Origin: Streptomyces sp. NBC_00190
Lineage (GTDB): Bacteria > Actinomycetota > Actinomycetes > Streptomycetales > Streptomycetaceae
Direction of reading: 5' to 3'
Assembly (NCBI RefSeq): GCF_036203305.1
Contig: NZ_CP108131.1
Location: forward strand, 7,006,001 to 7,070,000
DNA length: 64,000 nt
This document shows positions 16,366 to 27,590 of this stretch, piece after piece (the stretch's first letter is position 1; each line of letters starts with the position of its first letter). A program made the translations under genes and the position numbers. The notes beneath the pieces were generated by a model that searched no databases, was not told the origin of the DNA, and saw nothing but the letters and a program-made list of their open reading frames with translations.

Positions 16366-16436
16366 CGGGCGTCCAAGTGACCGGCGCCGAAACGACCGGC
16401 GTGGATGGGACCGGCGTCGAAGTGGCCGGCGCCCGG
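16362..16436 (+). repeat. Five-copy 15-bp tandem repeat at the SBP-permease junction
   Basis: Five consecutive 15-bp units encode VTGVQ, VTGAE, TTGVD, GTGVE and VAGAR in the permease frame. It starts at the GTG that overlaps the SBP stop and ends just before the ATG at 16443. Depending on which start is used, it is either leader DNA or an N-terminal pentapeptide-repeat extension. Confidence 0.75.
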
Positions 16437-16442
16437 GACCGC

Positions 16443-17375
16443 ATGCGGCACCGCAGACGGTCGCGGAAGGCGAAGACGGCCATGGAGGCCGACACCGGGC
16501 TGGTCCACCGCACCTGGTGGACCCCCTACCTCTTCCTCGCCCCCGGTCTGCTGATGGTGACGCTGTTCAGTCTCTGGCCGTTCGTCAACACCGTGATCCT
16601 CTCGCTCACCGACTCCCGGATCCTGCGCGGCGGCACCTTCGTCGGCTTCGACAACTACACCCGGGCCTTCGCCGACCCCGACTTCTGGGTCGCGACCGGC
16701 AACAGCGTCCTGTACCTCGTGGTCGTCGTGCCCTGCCTGGTCTTCCTGCCGCTGGCCCTCGCGGTCCTCGTGCAGACGAAGGTCCCCGGCATCGGGTTCT
16801 TCCGGTCCGCCTTCTACACCCCGGTGATCGCCTCCGCCGTGGTCGTCGGCCTGATCTGGCAATGGGTGCTGCGGAGCGACGGACTGGTCAACACCGTCTT
16901 CCTGAAGCTGCGCCTGGTCTCGGAGCCGGTGCCGTTCCTGACCGACAGCACGATGCTGCTGGTCTCCGCGATGATCGTGACCGTGTGGAAGGGCCTCGGC
17001 TACTACATGGTCTTCTACCTGGCGGCCCTCGGGAACGTCTCCGCCTCCCTCCTCGAGGCGGCCGCGCTCGACGGCGCCGGCCCCGTCCGCCGCTTCTTCA
17101 GCATCACCGTCCCCCAGGTGAAGCCGATGATGCTGCTGGTCGGCACCCTCTCCGCCATCTCGGCGCTGCGCGTCTTCACCGAGATCTACATCCTCGGCGG
17201 CGAGAGCGGCGGTCCCGGCGGCGGCGCCCGCACCCTGCCCTTCCTCATCCGGCAGGTCGGCCTCGGCTTCTCCGGCGAGACGGGCTACGCCTCCGCGATT
17301 TCCATCCTGCTGTTCCTCCTGACGCTGGTCTTCAGCCTGCTGGGCCGCCGTCTGTCGAAGGGAGACGAGAGGTGA
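16443..17375 (+). CDS. Sugar ABC transporter permease (MalF-like)
   Basis: 310 residues from the ATG at 16443; a GTG at 16362 overlapping the SBP stop would add 27 residues made of a pentapeptide repeat, and the ATG at 16482 is also possible. After a basic N-terminus (MRHRRRSRKAK) come six membrane segments beginning WWTPYLFLAPGLLMV. The EAA loop reads LLEAAALDGAGPVRRFFSIT, the contact site for the ATPase. It forms the translocation pore with the following permease. It overlaps that gene by a GTGA, indicating translational coupling. Confidence 0.92.
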   Translation: MRHRRRSRKAKTAMEADTGLVHRTWWTPYLFLAPGLLMVTLFSLWPFVNTVILSLTDSRILRGGTFVGFDNYTRAFADPDFWVATGNSVLYLVVVVPCLVFLPLALAVLVQTKVPGIGFFRSAFYTPVIASAVVVGLIWQWVLRSDGLVNTVFLKLRLVSEPVPFLTDSTMLLVSAMIVTVWKGLGYYMVFYLAALGNVSASLLEAAALDGAGPVRRFFSITVPQVKPMMLLVGTLSAISALRVFTEIYILGGESGGPGGGARTLPFLIRQVGLGFSGETGYASAISILLFLLTLVFSLLGRRLSKGDER

Positions 17376-18193
17376 GGCGCCCCTGGACCGGTCCGGCCGG
17401 CCGGTACGCCACGCTGGTGCTGATGCTGGCGGTCATGCTGGGGCCGATCGTGTGGCAGTTCCTGACCTCGATCCGTGGCCGCACGGAGAACGTGTACGAC
17501 GGGGTGCTGCCCTCGCAGCCCACCCTCGACAACTACGTCCGGGTCGCCGAGTCCTTCCCGCTCCTCCAGTACGTCGGCAACACCCTGATCGTGGCCGTCC
17601 TCGCCATCACCTCGAACACGCTGTTCGCGTCGATGGGCGGGTACGCCCTGTCCCGGGCCGCCTGGAAGGGCCGCAAGACCGTCTTCACCGTCCTGGTGGC
17701 ATCCCTGATGTTCCCCTTCGAATCCGTGATGATCTCGATGTTCCTGACCGTCCGCGGGATGGGTCTGGTCGACACCCTCATCGGTGTCTGGCTCCCCGGC
17801 GCGGTCTCCGTCCTCAACATCATGATCATGCGGGCGGCCTTCCTGTCCGTGCCCAAGGAGGTGGAGGAAGCCGCGGTCCTGGACGGCGCGGGCGAATGGG
17901 CCCGCTTCACCCGGGTCTTCCTCCCCGCGGCCAAGGGCGCCCTGGCCGTCGTCTGCATCACCAGCTTCATGGGCGCCTGGGACGACTTCCTCTGGCCCCT
18001 GCTGGTCCTGACCAACAGCGACAACTACACCCTGCAACTCGGCCTGAAGACCCTGGCCGGCGTCACCACCGTCAACGACCAGCGGCTCATCGCCGCCGGC
18101 GCGATGGCCGCGCTCATCCCGATGATGCTCCTCTTCTTCGCCCTCCAGCGTTTCTTCTTCAAGGGCGTGGGCGAGGGAGCGGTCAAGACCTGA
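17372..18193 (+). CDS. Sugar ABC transporter permease (MalG-like)
   Basis: 273 residues from the GTG at 17372, whose GTGA overlaps the preceding stop. Six membrane segments are visible, with the EAA loop VEEAAVLDGAGEWARFTRVF in the usual place before the last two helices. Length and layout match MalG-type subunits that pair with the MalF-like partner. The tail FFFKGVGEGAVKT is typical of this family (FxGVxxGAxKG). It probably imports mannosides or related sugars released outside the cell. The mannosidase gene starts 50 bp downstream. Confidence 0.93.
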   Translation: MRRPWTGPAGRYATLVLMLAVMLGPIVWQFLTSIRGRTENVYDGVLPSQPTLDNYVRVAESFPLLQYVGNTLIVAVLAITSNTLFASMGGYALSRAAWKGRKTVFTVLVASLMFPFESVMISMFLTVRGMGLVDTLIGVWLPGAVSVLNIMIMRAAFLSVPKEVEEAAVLDGAGEWARFTRVFLPAAKGALAVVCITSFMGAWDDFLWPLLVLTNSDNYTLQLGLKTLAGVTTVNDQRLIAAGAMAALIPMMLLFFALQRFFFKGVGEGAVKT

Positions 18194-18243
18194 GCCGGTC
18201 CGTCCACCGCCCGTACCGACCACCCTCCCCTGGAGCAGCCGTC

Positions 18244-21200
18244 ATGCACGACGACCGCAGCGTCACCGAACACCGCCTCCGCCGGGTCCTCAAGGAGCGC
18301 ATCAAGCCCGCCGTCCACTCCCGCCCGGTCCCGTTGACCGTCGAGCGCTGGGAGGCCCCGGGCGAACCCGTCCCCGTCGCCGAGGGCCTGGCGGCGACGT
18401 ACGAGCCCTGCGCGATCGGCGACACGTGGGGCCCGGCCTGGGGCACCACCTGGTTCAAGGTCAGCGGCACCGTCCCGGCCGACTGGGCCGGCCGTACGGT
18501 GGAGGCCGTCCTCGACCTCGGCTTCGACCGGATGATGCCCGGCTTCCAGTGCGAGGGCCTGGTCCACCGGCCCGACGGCGGCGAGGTCAAAGCGCTGAAC
18601 CCGTACAACGACTGGGTGCGCGTCGCCGACCGCGCCGCGGGCGGCGAGCGCGTCGAGTGGTACGTCGAGGCCGCCTCCAACCCGGTCCTGGTCGACCACT
18701 CGGCCACGTCCGAGGGCGACCGGCTGACCAGCGGCGACCAGCCCCTCTACCGGCTCGCCCGGATGGACCTCACCGTCTTCGAGACCGAGGTCTGGGAACT
18801 GGTCCAGGACCTCGAAGTCCTCTACGACCTCATGACGCAGCTCGACACCGCGGACGCCCGCCGGTACGAGATCCTGCGCGCCGTCGAGGCGGCACTGGAC
18901 GCGGTGGACCTCGGCGACGTGGCCGGTACGGCGGCCTCCGCCCGGTCGTGCCTGGCGGGCGTGCTCGCCGCGCCCGCCCACGCCTCCGCGCACCGGATCA
19001 GCGCCGTCGGCCACGCCCACATCGACTCCGCGTGGCTGTGGCCGCTGCGCGAGACGGTGCGCAAGGTCTCGCGCACCTCGTCCAACATGGTCAACCTGAT
19101 GGACGAGCACCCCGAGTTCGTCTTCGCCATGTCGCAGGCGCAGCAGCTCGACTGGATCAAGACGTACCGGCCCGAGCTCTTCGAACGGGTCAAGAAGAAG
19201 ATCGCGGACGGGCAGTTCGTGCCGGTCGGCGGGATGTGGGTGGAGTCCGACACCAACATGGTCGGCGGCGAGGCCATGGCCCGCCAGTTCCTCTACGGGA
19301 AGAAGTTCTTCCTCGACGAGTTCGGCATCGAGACGCACAACGTCTGGCTCCCCGACTCCTTCGGCTACACCGCCGCGATGCCGCAGATCGTCAAGCTCTC
19401 CGGCTCCAAGTGGTTCCTGACCCAGAAGATCTGCTGGTCCCAGGTCAACAAGTTCCCGCACCACACCTTCTGGTGGGAGGGCATCGACGGCACCCGCGTC
19501 TTCACGCACTTCCCGCCCGTCGACACCTACAACTCCGACCTCGGCGGCGCCCAGCTGGCCCACGCCGCCCGCAACTACCGTGAGAAGGGCCGGGGTACGC
19601 GGTCGCTGACCCCGTTCGGCTGGGGTGACGGCGGCGGCGGCCCCACCCGCGAACACCTCGCCCGCGCCCAGCGCCAGCGGGACCTCGAAGGCTCCCCGCG
19701 GGTCGAGATCGAGCGGCCGGACGCCTTCTTCGAGAAGGCCCACGCCGAGTACCCGGACGCGCCCGTCTGGGCGGGCGAGCTCTACCTGGAGCTGCACCGC
19801 GGCACCTACACCTCCCAGGCCAAGACCAAGCAGGGCAACCGGCACAGCGAATCGCTGCTGCGGGAGGCCGAGCTGTGGGCCGCCACCGCCGCGGTGAAGG
19901 TGCCGGGGTACGGGTACCCGTACGAGGACCTGGAGCGGATCTGGAAGACAGTGCTGCTGCACCAGTTCCACGACATCCTGCCCGGCTCCTCCATCGCCTG
20001 GGTGCACCGCGAGGCGCGCGAGACGTACCGGGCACTGCGCGAGGAGCTCCAGGGCATCACCCTGGCCGCGCAGCAGGCACTCGCGGGGGAGGGCACGCAG
20101 GAACTGGTCTTCAACTGCGCCCCGCACACCCGGCGCGGCATCCCGGCCGGCGGCGCGGGCCACCCCGCCGAGGCGGGAGCGCCCGTCACCGTGGAGGAGC
20201 GGCACGGCGGCGGGCACGTCCTGGCCAACGGGCGGCTGCTGGTGGAGATCGACGGCCGCGGGCTGGTCGTCTCCGCCTACGACCTGGAGGCGCGCCGCGA
20301 GTCGGTCGCGCCCGGGGCCGCCGCGAACCTGCTCCAGATCCATCCCGACTTCCCGAACATGTGGGATGCCTGGGACGTCGACGCGTTCTACCGCAACAAG
20401 GTCACGGACCTCGTGGAGCTGGACGCGCTGGAGGTCGCCGGGAGCGGCCCCTCGTCCGTCACCGTCCGGGTCACCCGCTCCTTCGGCCGCTCGAAGGCGG
20501 TCCAGTCCCTCACGCTGCGGGCCGGAGCCAAGACGCTCGACATCGTCACGGACGTGGACTGGCACGAGACCGAGAAGTTCCTCAAGGCCGCCTTCCCGCT
20601 GGACGTGAAGGCCGAACGGACCGCCTCCGAAACCCAGTTCGGGCACGTCTACCGGCCCACCCACACCAACACCTCGTGGGAGGCGGCCAAGTTCGAGATC
20701 TGCGCCCACCGCTGGATCCACGCCGAGGAGCCCGGCTGGGGCGTCGCGCTGCTCAACGAATCCACGTACGGGCACGACGTGACCCGCGACGTGCGGGCCG
20801 ACGGCGGGCAGACCACCACCATCCGGCTCTCGCTCCTGCGCGCTCCGCGCTACCCCGACCCGGAGACCGACCAGGGCTCCCACACGCTGCGGTTCGCGCT
20901 CGCGCCCGGCGCGGAGATCGGGGACGCGGTCCGCGAGGGCCACGCGCTGAACCTGCCCGAGCGCGTGGTGCCGGGCGCGGGCCCGGTCGCCCCGCTGGTG
21001 GCGGTGGACGACGACGCGGTGGTCGTCGAGGCGGTCAAGCTCGCCGAGGACCGCGGCGGCGACGTGATCGTCCGCCTCTACGAATCCCGGGGCGGCCGCG
21101 CCACGGCCACGCTCGCTGCGGACTTCCCGATCACGGCGGCCGTCGAGAGCGACCTCCTCGAACGCCCCCTGGAGGGCACGGCGGTGGGCTCTCCCGCACC

Positions 21201-21264
21201 GGACGGCACGGTCGCCCTGACCCTGCGTCCCTTCCAGATCCTCACGATCCGCCTGCGCCGCTGA
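18244..21264 (+). CDS. Alpha-mannosidase, GH38
   Basis: 1006 residues from the ATG at 18244, the normal length of bacterial GH38 enzymes. After an N-terminal beta domain, the catalytic domain shows GHAHIDSAWLWPLRET (zinc ligands His259/Asp261), WVESDTNMVGGEAMARQFLY, and WLPDSFGYTAAMPQI with the likely nucleophile Asp371 and a zinc-coordinating role. HQFHDILPGSSI supplies another conserved His cluster. The C-terminal half is the beta-sandwich domain. There is no signal peptide, so it acts in the cytosol on mannosides brought in by the ABC importer encoded just upstream. It releases terminal mannose by a retaining, zinc-dependent mechanism. Its 3' end overlaps the convergent hydrolase gene by 23 bp. 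Confidence 0.95.
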   Translation: MHDDRSVTEHRLRRVLKERIKPAVHSRPVPLTVERWEAPGEPVPVAEGLAATYEPCAIGDTWGPAWGTTWFKVSGTVPADWAGRTVEAVLDLGFDRMMPGFQCEGLVHRPDGGEVKALNPYNDWVRVADRAAGGERVEWYVEAASNPVLVDHSATSEGDRLTSGDQPLYRLARMDLTVFETEVWELVQDLEVLYDLMTQLDTADARRYEILRAVEAALDAVDLGDVAGTAASARSCLAGVLAAPAHASAHRISAVGHAHIDSAWLWPLRETVRKVSRTSSNMVNLMDEHPEFVFAMSQAQQLDWIKTYRPELFERVKKKIADGQFVPVGGMWVESDTNMVGGEAMARQFLYGKKFFLDEFGIETHNVWLPDSFGYTAAMPQIVKLSGSKWFLTQKICWSQVNKFPHHTFWWEGIDGTRVFTHFPPVDTYNSDLGGAQLAHAARNYREKGRGTRSLTPFGWGDGGGGPTREHLARAQRQRDLEGSPRVEIERPDAFFEKAHAEYPDAPVWAGELYLELHRGTYTSQAKTKQGNRHSESLLREAELWAATAAVKVPGYGYPYEDLERIWKTVLLHQFHDILPGSSIAWVHREARETYRALREELQGITLAAQQALAGEGTQELVFNCAPHTRRGIPAGGAGHPAEAGAPVTVEERHGGGHVLANGRLLVEIDGRGLVVSAYDLEARRESVAPGAAANLLQIHPDFPNMWDAWDVDAFYRNKVTDLVELDALEVAGSGPSSVTVRVTRSFGRSKAVQSLTLRAGAKTLDIVTDVDWHETEKFLKAAFPLDVKAERTASETQFGHVYRPTHTNTSWEAAKFEICAHRWIHAEEPGWGVALLNESTYGHDVTRDVRADGGQTTTIRLSLLRAPRYPDPETDQGSHTLRFALAPGAEIGDAVREGHALNLPERVVPGAGPVAPLVAVDDDAVVVEAVKLAEDRGGDVIVRLYESRGGRATATLAADFPITAAVESDLLERPLEGTAVGSPAPDGTVALTLRPFQILTIRLRR

Positions 21265-22681
21265 TGTCGCGGTAGGCGTGCCGCCGCCCGGCCCGCAGCG
21301 CGTCGCGCAGTGCGGCCAGGTGCTCGGTGTCCGCAGGGATCCGCAGCCGTTCCAACAGGGCCAGCGCGGGGGCCGGTTCGAGATCCCCGTACAGATCGTG
21401 GTGGCTCGCCAGCAGGGCCCGGAAGAGGGCCGGGTGCAGTACGGGGACCAGGGCCGCCGTCTCGTAGGCGGCGGCCTTGACCGGCCAGGGCACCGGGCCG
21501 GAGACCTCCAGCACCCGCCGGGCGCGGCGCACCAGCGGATCCCGGACGGGATCCGCCGGCAGCTGCCGTCCGGGCAGTCGGCCGATGTCGTCGCCGAGTA
21601 CCTCGGCGAAGGCCGTCCCCGCGGTCCGGCGGTCCTCGAACCAGTCGAGCCACAGGCAGTCGCCGACGGCCGCGGACTCCGCTTGCGCCTCCAGCCGCCG
21701 CCGGAAGCCGTTCCACAGGACCGCGGCGGGGAGCGGTCCGTCCTCCCCGAGGTGGGACAGGTGGAGCTGGCCGGTCACCCGTGTGTCGCTGCCGAGCAGG
21801 TCCATCAGGCCGAAGGCGACCCGCAGCCGGTCGGCCAGGGGGAGCCGTTCGTCCCGGAACACCTGCCATCCCCAGTCATCGGCCATGTCGGCCGCCGTCC
21901 GCGGCGCGCCCGGGGAGTCGTGGTCGCTCCACAGGCCGGGACCGGTCTGCGTGATGCCGTCCTCGGCCAGCCAGCGGCGGGCGAGCTCGCCGTCGGCCCG
22001 GTCTTCGAGGAAGGCCGACACGGTTTCGGTGAACTCCCGCGGCGCCGCGGCGTGGACCAGGTGGCCGACCGGGATCGTCGCCATCCGGGCGTCGGGGAGC
22101 CGGCGGACCAGTTCGGCGATGCCTTCCTGCGGGACATGGCTGGTGGGGCCGCCCGCCACGACCAGGGTCGGGGCCGTGATCCGGCCGAGAAGCGCCGGCC
22201 AGGCGGGATCCGGCCGGTCCAGCTGGGCCCGTACCGCGAGGACCATGGCCCAGTCGAAGTCGAGTTCGCCGTCCGGCCGCACGGGCCGGACCGCCTCGCG
22301 CGGGAAGGGGGCCGGGACGTCCTCCAGGACGAGCCGGACCACCCGGTGCGGCTGCTCCTGCGCGGCCAGGTACGCCACGACGCCGCCCATCGAGTGCCCG
22401 GCCAGGTCCACCCGGTCGAGTCCGAGCGCGTCCAGGAAGGCCAGTACGTCGTCCCGCATCAGCTCCAGCGAGTACCGCGCCGTCCATTCGCTGCGCCCGT
22501 GCCCGCGCAGGTCCAGGGCGTACACCCGGCGCTCCCGCGCGAGTTCGTCGCGTACGGGAGCCCAGTGCCCGGCGTTCTCGCCGAGTGCGGGCAGCAGGAC
22601 CAGGGGTTCGCCGTCCTCGGGCCCGGCCGCCTCGTACGCCAGCCGGACGCCGTTCGCCGTCAGGGTGTGGTGCTCCGTCAT
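21242..22681 (-). CDS. Alpha/beta hydrolase with long C-terminal extension
   Basis: 479 residues from the ATG at 22681. Residues ~1-245 are a normal alpha/beta hydrolase: the oxyanion region VLLPALGENAGHW, the YALDLRGHGRSEW strand, the nucleophile elbow LAGHSMGG, and a final IPVGHLVHAAAP carrying the catalytic His. Such enzymes hydrolyse esters, amides or epoxides. The remaining ~230 residues have no motif I recognise. They contain WLAEDGITQTGPGLWSDHDS, CLWLDWFEDRR and a helical tail. Ordinary members end near residue 280, so this is a two-domain protein. It converges on the mannosidase gene with a 23-bp overlap and diverges from the DUF4328 gene. Confidence 0.82.
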   Translation of the reverse strand: MTEHHTLTANGVRLAYEAAGPEDGEPLVLLPALGENAGHWAPVRDELARERRVYALDLRGHGRSEWTARYSLELMRDDVLAFLDALGLDRVDLAGHSMGGVVAYLAAQEQPHRVVRLVLEDVPAPFPREAVRPVRPDGELDFDWAMVLAVRAQLDRPDPAWPALLGRITAPTLVVAGGPTSHVPQEGIAELVRRLPDARMATIPVGHLVHAAAPREFTETVSAFLEDRADGELARRWLAEDGITQTGPGLWSDHDSPGAPRTAADMADDWGWQVFRDERLPLADRLRVAFGLMDLLGSDTRVTGQLHLSHLGEDGPLPAAVLWNGFRRRLEAQAESAAVGDCLWLDWFEDRRTAGTAFAEVLGDDIGRLPGRQLPADPVRDPLVRRARRVLEVSGPVPWPVKAAAYETAALVPVLHPALFRALLASHHDLYGDLEPAPALALLERLRIPADTEHLAALRDALRAGRRHAYRDISGAGGS

Positions 22682-22833
22682 CCGGCAGACAGTACGGGCA
22701 CGGTACGGGTCGCGGGGGCGCTGCGCCGGCACCGGCATGGACCGTACTCGCGCCGTTGCCGTATGTTCCTGCCTGCCCGCCCCCGTCGGCGGGTTTCTTC
22801 ATGTCACCGTGCACCCATGGGGGGTCCCTCGTC

Positions 22834-23511
22834 ATGTCCTTCGCCACCGGTTCGCTGCCTCCGCTCGGCGCGCCCCCGCTGCGCCCGCTCGTCCGCTCGC
22901 CGAAGGGCCTGGCCACGGCGCTGACCGTGCTGCTCGGCCTGTGCGCCGCGACCCGGCTGCTCGCCGTGGCCGCCGGGCTCAACCGGTACCTGGAGCTGGA
23001 CGCGCTCGGGGCGGGCCCGTTGCTGGGCGCCGGGCCGGGCTGGGGGCCGTACTCGGGGTCGGTGAGCCTGGTCCTGCTGGCCATGGCCCCCACGGCCGTG
23101 GTGTTCATCGTCTGGTTCCACCGGGTCCGGGTGAACGCGGCGGTGTGGGCTCCCGGGACGTTCCGGCGGGGCGCCGGTTGGGCGATCGGGGTCTGGTTCA
23201 TCCCCGCCGTCGGGTGGACCGTCCTGCCGTTCCTGATCGCCATGAAGGTGTGGGTGGCCAGTGCGTCGAGGCTGCCCGGCAGCGCCGCGTCGCCCGTGTC
23301 GGCCCTCCCCGTCACCGCCTGGGCCGGCGGGATCGGCGCGGCGATGGTGGTGTCGCTGTCCGGGAACCGGCTGGCGGCCGCCGCCACGACCGCGGACGGG
23401 ATGGCCGGCGCCACGCTGGTGGCCATGGCCGCGGACCTGCTCTTCGCCGTCGCGGCGGGACTGGCCGTCGTCTTCGTGCGCCGTCTCTCGGCGATGCAGT
23501 CGGGGGCGTGA
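22834..23511 (+). CDS. DUF4328 membrane protein
   Basis: 225 residues from the ATG at 22834 (ATG at 22801 is also in frame). Several hydrophobic segments surround the DUF4328 core VFIVWFHRVRVNAAVWAPGT followed by GWAIGVWFIPAVGWTVLPF. DUF4328 proteins are integral membrane proteins of unknown function that are very common in Streptomyces. A short hydrophilic N-terminus lies inside. It is monocistronic; the FadH-like gene that follows has its own upstream palindrome. Sure of the family, unsure of the role. Confidence 0.82.
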   Translation: MSFATGSLPPLGAPPLRPLVRSPKGLATALTVLLGLCAATRLLAVAAGLNRYLELDALGAGPLLGAGPGWGPYSGSVSLVLLAMAPTAVVFIVWFHRVRVNAAVWAPGTFRRGAGWAIGVWFIPAVGWTVLPFLIAMKVWVASASRLPGSAASPVSALPVTAWAGGIGAAMVVSLSGNRLAAAATTADGMAGATLVAMAADLLFAVAAGLAVVFVRRLSAMQSGA

Positions 23512-23576
23512 ACTCCGCCACAGGTGGCGGCGGGCCGGGCCGCCGGGCCCGGTAATCCCGGGCCGGCAGGGCCTCA

Positions 23577-25678
<2,102 letters not shown>

Positions 25679-25696
25679 CATCCGCCCGCCGAAGGG

Positions 25697-25728
25697 GATT
25701 GTGGCGGTCCGGCCGGGCCGCCACAATC
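25697..25728. terminator. Hairpin between fadH-like and thioesterase genes
   Basis: Perfect 11-bp arms GATTGTGGCGG / CCGCCACAATC with a 10-base loop. It ends 6 bp before the thioesterase GTG, so it covers that gene's ribosome-binding region. It could end the fadH transcript or limit thioesterase translation. Confidence 0.5.
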
Positions 25729-25734
25729 TCCCGG

Positions 25735-26148
25735 GTGACGTTCTCCCCCGCAGACGCGGACAAGGTCCTCGCCGACAACTTCGCCCCCTGGGTGCTCGCC
25801 CTCGGCCTCACCGTCCAGGAGACCGGCGACCGGCACGCCGTCCTGCGGCTGCCGTGGTCCGACACCCTGGCCCGGGACGGCGGCGGCCTCTCCGGGCAGG
25901 CCCTGATGGCGGCCGCCGACACCGCCACCGTCATCGCGATCTCCGCCGCGCGCGGGGCGTACGGGCCGATGACCACCGTTCAGCAGTCGACGAGCTTCCA
26001 GCGGCCGGTCACCGGTGCCGACGTGCTGATCCACGTACGGGTCACCAAGCTCGGCCGGAGGATGGCCTTCGCCGACGTCACCATGACCCCCGAGGGCGCC
26101 GCCGAGCCGTCCGCCACGGCCTCCACCGTGTACGCCCTGCTCGGCTGA
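25735..26148 (+). CDS. PaaI-type hotdog thioesterase
   Basis: 137 residues from the GTG at 25735, a normal size for a single hotdog domain. The core GLSGQALMAAADTATVIAIS lies where the family's catalytic Asp/Glu helix sits (Asp in AAADTA), followed by TTVQQSTSFQRPVTGADVLI and a strand LGRRMAFADVTM. These enzymes hydrolyse acyl-CoA thioesters in the cytosol, often phenylacetyl- or medium-chain-CoA. Its location after the FadH-like gene suggests a link to acyl-CoA turnover, but the hairpin between them argues for separate control. It converges on the histidine kinase gene with only 5 bp between stops. Confidence 0.85.
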   Translation: MTFSPADADKVLADNFAPWVLALGLTVQETGDRHAVLRLPWSDTLARDGGGLSGQALMAAADTATVIAISAARGAYGPMTTVQQSTSFQRPVTGADVLIHVRVTKLGRRMAFADVTMTPEGAAEPSATASTVYALLG

Positions 26149-26160
26149 GCCCCTCAGCCG
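26142..26160. terminator. Bidirectional hairpin holding both convergent stop codons
   Basis: Arms CGGCTGAG / CTCAGCCG with a 3-base loop. The thioesterase TGA lies in the left arm and the histidine kinase TGA (minus strand) in the right arm, so one small stem may end both genes. Confidence 0.5.
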
Positions 26161-27590
26161 CGGGCAGCGACCGGCAGCCGGACCACCAGCCGGGCCCCTC
26201 GCGCCGACTCCTCGGCGGTGAGGGTGCCGCCGTGGTGGGCGGTCAGGTCCCGGGCGATGGCGAGACCGAGGCCCGCTCCGCCGTGGTCGCGGCTGCGGGC
26301 GTCGTCGAGCCGGGTGAAACGCTCGAAGACGCGCTCCCGGTCACCGGGCGGGATGCCGGGCCCGTCGTCGACGACCTCCAGCACGGCGGTCCGTCCGTGC
26401 GGTCCGCCGGTGGTGCGCAGCACCACCTCCACCCGCCCGGCGGCGTAGCGCTGGGCGTTGTCGAGCAGATTGGTGACGACCCGGGCCAGCCACAGCTCGG
26501 TGCCCGTCACCTCGACGCCGGACGCCAGGTCGGCGAGCACGGGAACGCGGTCCCCCAGGCGTGACTCCACCGCGCCGCGGACCACGTCGCCCAGGTCCAG
26601 CCGGACCGCCAGGGCGGGCTGGGCGGCGTCGATGCGGGCGAGCAGCAGGAGGTCGGAGGCGAGCTGCTGAAGCCGCTCGATGTCCTCCAGCGCTCCGCTG
26701 ATCAGCTCCGGCCACAGCTCGGGGTCCCGGACCGCGAGGGCCACCTCCAGCTGCGTGCGCAGCACCGTGATCGGGCTGCGCAGTTCGTGGGAGGCGTCGG
26801 CGATGAACTCGCGCTGGCGGTTCCCGGCGGACTCCAGCCGGTCCAGGGTGGTGTTCATGGTCTGTGCGAGCCGGGCGACCTCGTCACGGGTGGGCGGTAC
26901 GGGGACCCGGCGGTGCAGGTCCCGGTCGGTGATCTCGGCGACCTCGGCGCGGATCGCCTCGACCGGACCGAGCGCCCGGCCGGTGACCCGCCAGGTGACG
27001 AGGGCGACGGTGGCGAGCAGCAACGGGCCACCGACCGCCAGGGCGGCGGTGGTGGTGTCGTCGGCGGCGTCCACGTCGCGCAGGGAGGTCCCCACGAAGA
27101 CGGTGACCATGCCCTGCGGGGTGTCGGTGGTGACCTGGACGACGCGCTGGCGGTGCTCGCCGCCGAGCGTGCCGATCCGCCAGGTGTGGAATGCCGTGCC
27201 GGGCCGCATCGGTTTGACGGGGGCGATGGAGGGGGCCGCGGCCAGGTTCGGGGTCGCGCGCAGCACCCGGCCGCGGGCGTTCACCACCTGGACGAAGTCG
27301 GCGCCGTGCAGCGGCGGCCGCATCCGTTCGAGATCTCCGGCGGCCGCGAGCTGGGCGACCGTCTCGGCCTGCCGCTCCGCGTCGCGCTCGGCATTGCGGA
27401 GCAGTTCGGCCTCCAGCAGCCCGAGCAGGGCGAAGGAGGCCAGGGCCAGGGCAGCGGCGACGACCACCACGGCGCCCACGGTGGCGCGGGCGCGGACGGT
27501 CGTGGGCCACAGCCGCCGCAGCGGCGGCCACCGCAGGCCGTCGTGCGGAAGTCGCCGACGGGCCGGGCGGGGGAGCGCGGTATCAGCCAC
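26154..27590 (-). CDS. Sensor histidine kinase
   Basis: 478 residues from the GTG at 27590, which overlaps the response-regulator stop (GTGGCTGA). Two membrane helices (~35-60 and ~170-195) flank an extracytoplasmic sensor of ~110 residues. A HAMP linker follows (ALGPVEAIRAEVAEI), then the phospho-acceptor helix DASHELRSPITVLRTQLE with the catalytic His, and an ATPase domain with N box VVTNLLDNAQRY, DDGPGIP and GGAGLGLAI motifs. It autophosphorylates and passes phosphate to the OmpR-type partner. The system resembles CutS-like kinases, and the divergent PepSY-like gene is a likely target. The signal is unknown. Confidence 0.93.
   Translation of the reverse strand: MADTALPRPARRRLPHDGLRWPPLRRLWPTTVRARATVGAVVVVAAALALASFALLGLLEAELLRNAERDAERQAETVAQLAAAGDLERMRPPLHGADFVQVVNARGRVLRATPNLAAAPSIAPVKPMRPGTAFHTWRIGTLGGEHRQRVVQVTTDTPQGMVTVFVGTSLRDVDAADDTTTAALAVGGPLLLATVALVTWRVTGRALGPVEAIRAEVAEITDRDLHRRVPVPPTRDEVARLAQTMNTTLDRLESAGNRQREFIADASHELRSPITVLRTQLEVALAVRDPELWPELISGALEDIERLQQLASDLLLLARIDAAQPALAVRLDLGDVVRGAVESRLGDRVPVLADLASGVEVTGTELWLARVVTNLLDNAQRYAAGRVEVVLRTTGGPHGRTAVLEVVDDGPGIPPGDRERVFERFTRLDDARSRDHGGAGLGLAIARDLTAHHGGTLTAEESARGARLVVRLPVAARG

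Noticed and set aside
18025..20943. A 972-codon antisense open frame across the alpha-mannosidase gene
   Set aside because: High GC produces long antisense frames. The sense frame has full GH38 motifs and the antisense product is low-complexity Gly/Val/Arg without any domain.
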